DNA of 64,000 nucleotides, taken from the NCBI GenBank assembly GCA_021521415.1, contig JAIQDT010001118.1, positions 314,501-378,500 on the forward strand. The letters run 5' to 3'. Below the pieces are notes generated by a model. That model was not told the origin of the DNA. It worked only from the letters and a program-made list of their open reading frames with translations, and did not search any database. Each line of letters begins with the position of its first letter. Within the stretch, counting starts at the first letter, position 1. Shown here one piece after another: positions 56,729 to 64,000 of the stretch. This stretch comes from Bidens hawaiensis. Lineage: Eukaryota > Streptophyta > Magnoliopsida > Asterales > Asteraceae. Position numbers and translations under genes: made by a program.

Positions 56729-59700
56729 TCAGGCTTCAGGGCCACTTCCACTTGGACCAGCACCATCAGTAGATCGTGGCAGTTCAAGAAAAGCTTTAAG
56801 GATAGCTAGCCCATCAGCAGCAGCAGCAACTTGGTTCACCTTCTCCACCACCGGATGCGGGAAGGCGGCATACTGATTCACTGCTTGGTCGTAAACAGCT
56901 TCAGTATCAACATTGTACAAAGGGAAGTTGGAAGGCGGGATGCCTTTCTCAACGAACCCTAGACCAAGCAGGAAGCCGGCCTTTTCCCCATCCTCATGAG
57001 AAGCGTTGAGGGCTGCGCTCATAGCATCATCATAAGACGTCTCTGAGAAGACCCGATGCACAACCTACAAGAAAATATACAAGTATCAGAACCTTTTCTA
57101 TTTACAAAGAAAAGCGTAAAGACATGAAAAGCATACCTGAGACAACGCTTCTCGAAGAAGCCATTCCTTGGCAACCAGAGCTTCTTGGAGGGCAGCTTGA
57201 GCTTCGTTACGGGCGCGTTCGGCTTCACTCTTGTTGAGATTGGCAAGCAACACTTCTTTGGCCGCAGCCTCTTCGACGCCCTTTAGCTTCCGCTCAGTAT
57301 GGTCAAGCACCCCCCTCTGGTCCAAGATCTCCTAGAGCTTTTTGGCGTCTTCCATCGCCAAGGCATCATGAGCCTGCTGGAGAGCCTCTAATTTGGCTTT
57401 AAGCTCTTCATTCTCCACGCGTAGAGGCTCAGCAACAGCTTCAGCCTTGGTGGCCCTCTCGGTTGCGTTCCTTGCAGTTTCCTTAGCCAGCCGAAGCTGT
57501 TCATTAACAGCTTGGGCAGCCTTGGAACGGGCCTCGAGCCGGGCCTGAACTTCAACCTCGAGGGCCTTGAAGGCCTTCTCCTTTTCCGCAGCCACTTCGG
57601 TAAGCCTTTGGTTCTCCCCCGGACAGCCCGCGCCTGAGCCACCTCGTTAATGCGAGCTGCTTTTAACTTGTCGTTTTCACGACAAAGCAGCTCGACGCGC
57701 GGCTGCATCCGGGCCAGGAGAACCCGAAGCTCATTGGTTAGCCTACCCTCCTGGTAGCTAGCCATGGCTTCCCCCAACGCACCACTGGGAGCAGCGTGAC
57801 GAGCCCACTCCACGCACTCCACGCACTCCACAGGGGTGCGAAGGGTTGTTCATCGGCGGATGTTCCATCGTGGAACATACACTTCATTGGAATCCGACAC
57901 TGCAAAAAACATAAAGCAGTTAGGAAAAGATGATAAAAAAATATATAAAATGGGCCAAAAGAACCCTACGCACCTGTAGGGTCAATAACAGGCCGATAGC
58001 CGCCAAACCCATCACCTGAACCCAACGGAAATCCATCCAAGAGGTCAGGCAGATGGGAAGGAGGCAGAGGTTGGCGATAAGCCCCATGCATACCTGAAGG
58101 TTCGGCCGTCGTTGCCGATGACGGAGGCATGGTAGAAGCCGCCGCGGAATCCACAGCAAAAGTAACCGCCGGCTCGGTGAAAGATGCGGTAAAAATAGCA
58201 CTCACAGCCGGCGGTGACGTCATCACAGCTGGAACAGTCGGCTCAAAGGAGTGAGCAACTGAACCAGCGGATGCAGGCGCAGGCGCCTGGGTCGTCGCCT
58301 CAGGTAGGCTGACCAAGCCTACCGTCATGGGCGGAGGGATACTCTGCGCTCCACCCTGGAATGCGTCAACATCCACGCCTGCACAAAGAAGATAAGCATT
58401 AATGATGGAAAACTATGAAGTTAAAGATAAAGGAAGTTTGTACTTACGGGTTTTCTTGAGCCTGAAAGTGCGGACGGGCGGGGATGAACCCGATGGAGCC
58501 GGCCTCTTCACGCCGGTCACTAATGTCATCCTTGGCTCTCCGGAGGTGACAACAGTCGCAGCCTCCGGAGCGGCGGTCTTATCACCACCGGGATTCCCCG
58601 CCACCTCTTCGCTCTCGGTCTCCGAATCAGACCGAGGCGCCGGATCGGCAGTGGCCACCTTCTCCTTCCCCTTCCCGCCGGCAGCCTTCTTCCGCACCAA
58701 CGGAGGACCATCTGCGGATTCCTCATCAGAACATACGATTAGAGGAATTCTAGCAGAGGTTTCAACATTGAGGGGTCGAGGGTCGAATAGCGCCTTACCT
58801 GGCCGCCTGGCGCTAAGAATCTCGTGGCCTAGCGGATAGACCTCCACGAACCGATCCGCCGTTTGTTCTAGGATGGGCAACTCGTTCTCGTCTAGAGCGC
58901 GAGTACCCATCCGAGCGGGACCGTCAGCCTCCCGCGGGTACATGAGCGACTGCAAGTCGTTCCCCTCTGAAATAAACAGGAAAGAAGTTAGAAGAAATTC
59001 TAAATTAACAAAAAGAAACAGAGCATACCGTAAGGAACAGAGTTCTAACCGTATTCAAGGACGATTGGGATCTTTTGCGCATCCGCATCCTTCCACACCC
59101 GGCTCATCCCCAGCATCACCATCCCGGACTCCGCAAACCGGTAAACCGGAGATTGGACTCGGGATATCTTCGAAAACCATTCCGCCTCCTGGTAGTTGGA
59201 GGCGTGAAGGCTGGGAAGTGCTTGCTCATTCTTGAATTTCATGGCAAGGGGGATGGCGCGAGCGGAAATATAGAAGAACTCCCGCTTCCACGAGCGAAGA
59301 CTGCGCTCGGTTGCGAAAATCTTCAAACCCTTAATCCGGGTTATCAACGTATACCACCCCTGGATGCACCTCCAAGAGTAGAAGGTCATCAGGCGGTCAA
59401 CATAGGGCTCAATGCCCAGAATCCGGCACACCCACTCGAAGTGGCGAACCTTGGCAATCGCCATCGGATGCACCTCAGTCAGGTGCACACCGTGCCTCTC
59501 AAGGACACGGTAAACAAACTTTGTCAATGGGAACCTAAGATTCCCATAAACAAAGAATGCAGCATATACCCCGATCTTGCCTCTGGGGGCATCGTACACC
59601 GTCTGATGGGGTTCAGGAAACTCAGGCTCGAGAGACTCGAGCATGAACTTCCTGACGACGTACTGATACAGATCGACAGGCAGAGCACACTGGCACTCGC

Positions 59701-59776
59701 CAGCAGTACTCTTGTCATCGGCTGTAAATTCGAGATCACGTGAAGACATCTTGCAGAAAGAAGAAAACGATTTCAA
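56729..59776 (-). pseudogene. Antisense Tat gene, decayed (5 exons)
   Basis: Counterpart of the antisense gene at 35371-38942. Likely exons: 59776 (or the ATG at 59749) to 59050, 58966-58448, 58378-57974, 57899-57137, 57064-56729, all with GT-AG borders. Exon 1 has the same fold pattern (VYGNLRFPLTKFVYRVLERHGVHLTEVHPMA, VRHFEW, GWYTLI); exon 2 has a KRPAPS basic/Pro segment. Exon 4 is an Ala/Glu-rich coiled coil, and exon 5 ends GPSGSGPEA. Lesions: TGA early in exon 4 (about 57852), a 1-bp loss in the ARAVRG region near 57620, and TAG near 57332. Conservation of exon layout between diverged families shows the antisense gene is an old Tat component. Confidence 0.8.
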
Positions 59777-59870
59777 GGGAATGCTCGACTGAAAAGATGA
59801 GTATTCGCCGGAAATCGTTTTGAAGATGAAGAGAAGAGTGAAAGTGTGGATTACAAAGAACCCTCTCCCC

Positions 59871-59880
59871 CTTTATATAC
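59871..59880 (-). promoter_or_regulatory. TATA box of the second antisense gene
   Basis: GTATATAAAG on the minus strand about 95-120 bp upstream of the likely start codons, placed like the TATA box at 39064-39072 in the intact element. Confidence 0.65.
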
Positions 59881-60222
59881 CAATCGCAATTAATGCGATG
59901 AATTTAATGCGGAAGAGCGAGAAATCAAAGGTGCAATGAAACTATGACACGTGGCAAAAAGCAAGCTGGCAACAGCTGTTGAAAGGACGCGTACCATTAA
60001 TTTCGCGGCCACGCGCCCGAAAAATCGCGCCCACGCGCCTGAAAAAGCGTCTGGAATGACCATGTACTGTCACGTCACCATAACTTCCTGCACGTCCTGA
60101 CACAGTCAGAAGAAACCGTCGCACGACGTTTCAGAGGTTTGGACTGTTCTTATCCTTTCACCAACTCTTCGAATTTCAAAAAAATTCAAAAAGATTCAAA
60201 AGTAAGCGGGAAAATACCCCTT

Positions 60223-60708
60223 ACCTTGGCAACCAAGTAACCATAAGACGTGTGCGGGTACAGTGTAAAGGCAAAACCCTTCACATACCTAGCACCCGCA
60301 GGGAATTGAAGCCAAGAATACCTTGGCAACCAAGTAACCATAAGACGGGTGCGGGTACAGTGTAAAGGCAAAACCCTTCACATACCTAGCACCCGCAGGG
60401 AATTGAAGACAAGAATACCTTGGCAACCAAGTAACCATAAGACGGGTGCGGGTACAGTGTAAAGGCAAAACCCTTCACATACCTTGCACCCGCAGGGAAT
60501 TGAAGCCAAGAATACCTCGGCAACCAAGTAACTATAAGACGGGTGCGGGTACAGTGTTAAGGCAAAACCCTTCACATACCTAGCACCCGCAGGGAATTGA
60601 CGCCAGGAATACCTTGGAAGTAAAGTAACCGTAAGACGAGCGCGGGTACAGTGTTAAGGCAAAACCCTTCACATACCTAGCGCTCCGCAGGGAATTGAAA
60701 CCAAGAAG
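60223..60708. repeat. Tandem repeat, 97-bp unit, five copies
   Basis: Units start at 60223, 60320, 60417, 60514 and 60611, an exact 97-bp period. Each holds accttggcaaccaagtaac, cgggtacagtgtaaaggc and acccgcagggaattga. The fifth copy is the most diverged. The array lies between the antisense promoter and the 3' LTR. Confidence 0.95.
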
Positions 60709-61078
60709 GATCTTCTGGGCAATGCTCGCGGAAACGGAAATAACATCCCCGCGTAGCGGGAACGTCGAGAACTACATTGTTTAAAGCTCCAGGATGGAAT
60801 TGGTGGTTTTAACATAATTGATCACTATGTTCAAAACTACCAAAACCTCATGGAGAATCCACACAAGTGGGACTCAACGCTCCTGACTTGCGAGGAGGTT
60901 ACAGACCTACCCGCATCATACCCAAAGATCAAGCAGGAAACTCGGGAATTTCTGCAAGTGACAAGGACTTCCGCGGGAAGAATCCCCATGGAAAACCTTA
61001 AAAAACCCTTTTCAAAACCCTTTGCTTAAGTCCAAAAGTTCACCTCACTTTATTAAACACTCATGAGAAGAACATTGG

Positions 61079-62078
61079 ACTGGGGGGACTTGAAGAGGTA
61101 GGTCCCAGCAGAGCCCAGTTGGACCCGCAAGACTCACCTTGAAGAGGAACGTCTGCGCAGAAACCAACTGGATCCGCAGGACCCACCATGCTCAGAGACG
61201 TGATGTCCTTACGCGCAGTACGCAAGCTGTTCCCGCATGAAATGCCTCCCAATGGTGAAGGACTCTGCCTGTTCCCGCAGTTGCGGATACAAGCCATCAG
61301 GGAAGGCCACCCGCGCAGCAAGGCTACTCGCACAAGGCACTTAGCTCTCAATCACTCAGTGTCACCTGAAGGAATGAGCAAAGCCGGGAACAGTCCCGCA
61401 CAAGGGCGGGAGGGGGAATACTCCTGCCCAAATAAGCCAGTCCGTACGATACGGGAAGATCTTCTGTACTGTACCTGACGAGGTATGGGCAAAAGATCTG
61501 ACTAAAGATACGACAGCTTATTGACAACAGTATGGCGAGCAGCATGCTCCTGTACTGTATGTCACTATTAGCCGCTGCCTACTCACCAACTCCTGTCATA
61601 CCACGTGCATAGCCGGCAGTTGGTGGAAAAGGAATAGTACACAGCAGGCCTGGTCACTATCAGCCGCTGCCTACCCACCAACTACCAGCAGGGCACGTGC
61701 GTAGGCCACTGTTGGTGGAACAGGAATACTATTGCAGCCGGCCACACCTCCTTGGAAACCTACCTTCGGCTATAAATACCCCAAATGGTATGACCATCTC
61801 ATCTTATCATATCTTATCACATTATCATCATATTATACCTGATATCTGCTCTAGCAATCTCTTAATATACATTTATATTTAAAGAGCAATCTAGTCTGAT
61901 TCTCACGCCGGAGGGTGGTCACAAGGAGGAACCCCCTCTTCTCAGTGACAAGCTCACGGTGTCTGTTTTGCAGGTTATCAGAAGAACCATCTTTTCTGGG
62001 TCTAACCCCTCGTGGGAAACATCTATCTAACCCCCAGGTTACCCGTAATCTGCCCGGGGTCCGGTTAGTGTTTCTTCA
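61079..62078 (+). repeat. Second Tat 3' LTR (988 bp) with polypurine tract
   Basis: PPT actggggggact at 61079-61090, then the LTR 61091-62078 from TGAAGAGG to TTTCTTCA. The ends are the same as the intact Tat LTR although the interior differs. TATA box ctataaatac near 61770; leader with ctcacgccggagggtgg near 61902. No TSD can be checked because the 5' end is lost. Confidence 0.88.
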
Positions 62079-62269
62079 TGTATGTATATATTACATGTTA
62101 GTCCAACTGTAACCTTGCCCCAAACCCTAAACAACACTCGTCATTTTCTACATCTTCATGTGATCATTGAGGTTACTACCTTTAATAACGGTTCTAATGG
62201 TTATAACCAAATTCTTTTTTACAAATAGCCAACATCTATATCAAAAGATTATTCACTCGCGTCCTAACC

Positions 62270-62900
62270 AAGTTTTTTTTAAGCCTGGCAAGGGAAACCC
62301 CGTTTAGAGGCCCAAACTCCTAAGATGACATCACAGGTCCGGATACCTGGTGGGTCCCTCAGGAGTAAATACGGTCACTATATAGTCCAAAGAAGGCAAC
62401 TAAGGCTTGCATCCGAACTAAGCAGAAAAAAATGAAGAGCATTTAATGCTCTAACCAACCTTTCCGTAATAGGAGGACCTGGCTGTAAAAGGAGACGGCG
62501 AAGTTTTTATGAACGCCATCACGAAAGAGGAAAACTATCCTTCACAAAGGAATCATAGGAGGACCCCTGGGCAAAGGAATATGTCAAGGGAATGATCCTT
62601 GAGACGCAATCATGGTTCCCTACGTGCTATGATGGGTAATGCCTCTTAGGTTAGCCTTATTCGGTATAAAACCCTCTTGGATAACCTTAATGGCACATTC
62701 AATACTTGACAACCTACCAAATTCTCCTCATTTACTACCACATTTACTACATTCAATTCCTTTCCAAACACAATGATTCCTACTCTCACGCCAGATGTTG
62801 GTCACATGACGAGGCTAACGATGTTGGTTTTGTAGGAGTTCTGTAAAGACTTGGCAACTTGAGAAATTCAAGATCAAGTGAGACGACATGTTAAATTTGG
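62270..62900 (+). repeat. Tat-like LTR fragment (third family)
   Basis: Has the same plan as the two Tat LTRs: a TATA box ggtataaaacc near 62664, then about 125 bp downstream a leader with ctcacgccagatgttggtcac and gttttgtagg. No clear TG...CA borders, PBS or coding region follow, so it is a solo LTR or fragment. Confidence 0.5.
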
Positions 62901-63143
62901 CTTCTACAAGGCAATGCCTATAACTATTGATCACACCAAGAGTTAATTAGAGCATAACATCCGTTTAATTCTATCTACATTACATAATGCAAAAGTGGGG
63001 AATAACAAGTCACACAAAACATACGTTCATCGTTACAAATAACTGTATTAACAAACCAATGCAATGCAAACAACGCATCACGCACCGTAAAAAACTGGAA
63101 ACCGACAAAAAGAACCAGTTAAAAAACTTAGCTCTTTCAACCA

Positions 63144-63531
63144 TCATGCCTTCACACAGCAGCTGAAGCAACTTAATAAGCCTTTCCTGTTCTGCACCCA
63201 AAATCAACAATAAAACCAAATAAATACAAAGTTTATTGATAACTGATGTAGTGACTATATTATATATGAAGCTGGTACTTACATTTGGAGGTTGACTGTA
63301 ATCTTTACCGGAAGCAATTGGCTGTGGTGGAGGCGGCGGCTGCGGTGTATCAACTTTGGATTTATTGTTAGAAATAAACTCTTCTTCATTGCCAATGCTA
63401 GTTCTTGAAAGCTCTCTTTTGTTTTGTTTCCTCTTTTCTCTAATCTTTGAGAAATCCAAAGAATAGTCTGGTAATGGTCCCTTTTGGTCCCAGTCCCCAA
63501 ATTGCGGTACCGATAATCACGGTGCATTTTT
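63144..63531 (-). pseudogene. RIN4-like NOI-domain protein, last two exons, with in-frame stop
   Basis: Exon 63531-63283 (phase 0, cag acceptor, gtaagt donor) encodes KNAP-stop-LSVPQFGDWDQKG, then YSLDFSKIREKRKQNKRE and GNEEEFI. The PxFGxWD...FxKxR pattern is the NOI (AvrRpt2-cleavage-site) domain of RIN4-like immune regulators. Exon 63191-63144 encodes NRKGLLSCFSCCVKA and a stop; the Cys-rich end is the usual acylated membrane anchor. The fourth codon of the larger exon is TGA where related proteins have Trp, a TGG to TGA change. If real it destroys the gene unless an ATG downstream of it is used, and none is suitably placed. The first exon is not found before the window ends. RIN4-family proteins sit at the plasma membrane and are targets of bacterial effectors. 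Confidence 0.82.
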
Positions 63532-63901
63532 CTGCACACACAACATTTAAAATTATATACAGATTGCTTCAAGATTCATCCATGTTGATCAAAACTTGTA
63601 TGAACTGATAAAAACAATCAAGTTTTTTATTGGTCAAATGGTCATTTTTCTAGTGTTTTTTATTTCTTTTTCGGGGTCCCATTTTCATGATAACAATCAC
63701 AGGTTATGCAGATATAGCAAGTTATGTATCTATATGATATAAATATAATTGATTTAATCATATGTATGTACAGCTGGAGATTCAAACTTTAAATATTTCA
63801 AACCAAAACTAAACGTCAATTCAATATATTTAAAATTGAAGAAAGTGTATTCTAAACGCAATTTATCAAATGAAACCATCATGAGTCATGACAGCCACAA
63901 A

Positions 63902-64000
63902 TAGGGGTGTGCAATTGAGAAAACCCGACCCGAGACCGATAACCGAAAATATTGAAACTGAAAACCGAAGACAAGCCCGCTTTTGACACTTCGGTCAATA
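63902..64000 (+). mobile_element. Start of another hAT-like element (cut by window end)
   Basis: taggggtgtgcaattgag resembles the TIR TAGAGGTGNNCAAA of the hAT at 49015 and is followed by acccgacccgagaccg and aaccga repeats typical of subterminal regions. The rest lies outside the window. Confidence 0.5.

Larger units (their letters stand above)
53889..62078 (+). mobile_element. Second Tat-lineage element, 5'-truncated and pol-deleted
   Basis: Contains gag, almost no pol, two tandem arrays, an antisense gene remnant, a third tandem array, a polypurine tract and a 3' LTR. The order matches the intact Tat at 28080. The 5' LTR, PBS and gag start are missing at the junction with the hAT derivative. 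Its gag and LTR differ clearly from the first Tat, so it is another family. Confidence 0.85.

Noticed and set aside
1..64000. CRISPR arrays, bacterial operons or viral integrases
   Set aside because: The window is plant nuclear DNA. The tandem arrays have no spacer structure and the integrases belong to LTR retrotransposons.

Overview
This is a nuclear window from a flowering plant, almost certainly a eudicot. The LTR styles and the mix of Ty3/gypsy Tekay and Tat families, hAT and PIF/Harbinger elements suggest the daisy family (Asteraceae), but that placement is inference. Most of the 64 kb is transposable-element sequence, much of it nested. A few host genes sit in the gaps.

Layout. 1-5.4 kb: intergenic repeats, including two paralogous blocks made of nested tandem repeats around a LINE fragment, then an orphan last exon of a UBP27-like deubiquitinase (minus). 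6.0-14.7 kb: an old, broken Tekay chromovirus (minus) with a truncated 3' LTR and a complete 2 kb 5' LTR, abutting a PIF/Harbinger transposase pseudogene. 15.9-22.5 kb: AT-rich DNA with a 1 kb hAT MITE (8-bp TSD), a Tourist-like MITE (TTA TSD) and a solo gypsy LTR (5-bp TSD) nested in a copia RT remnant. 23.1-23.4 kb: an intact CLE signalling-peptide gene (minus). 26-28 kb and 40.5-41.4 kb: one LINE (minus) split by a complete, young 12.4 kb Tat retrotransposon (28080-40506) with 995-bp LTRs in which I see no differences, TSD CCATT and an intact 1,818-aa polyprotein. It also carries a seven-exon antisense gene (about 1,029 codons) with consistent splice sites and reading frame.

41.4-44.9 kb: a Mutator-like MITE, then a snoRNA cluster (two U14 copies and a U15-like box C/D snoRNA) behind telo-boxes and a TATA box, then a Harbinger ORF1 remnant. 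49.0-52.1 kb: a complete hAT element with perfect 8-bp TSDs whose transposase has a single internal stop, followed by an inverted deletion derivative. 53.9-62.1 kb: a second Tat element that has lost its 5' end and nearly all of pol, but keeps gag, a decayed antisense gene, three kinds of tandem repeat and its 3' LTR. 63.1-63.5 kb: the last two exons of a RIN4-like NOI gene (minus) with an in-frame stop.

Functionally, the host content is rRNA modification and processing (snoRNAs), peptide signalling (CLE), membrane-associated immunity (NOI/RIN4-like) and ubiquitin removal (UBP fragment). The young Tat is the only element that looks coding-competent throughout.
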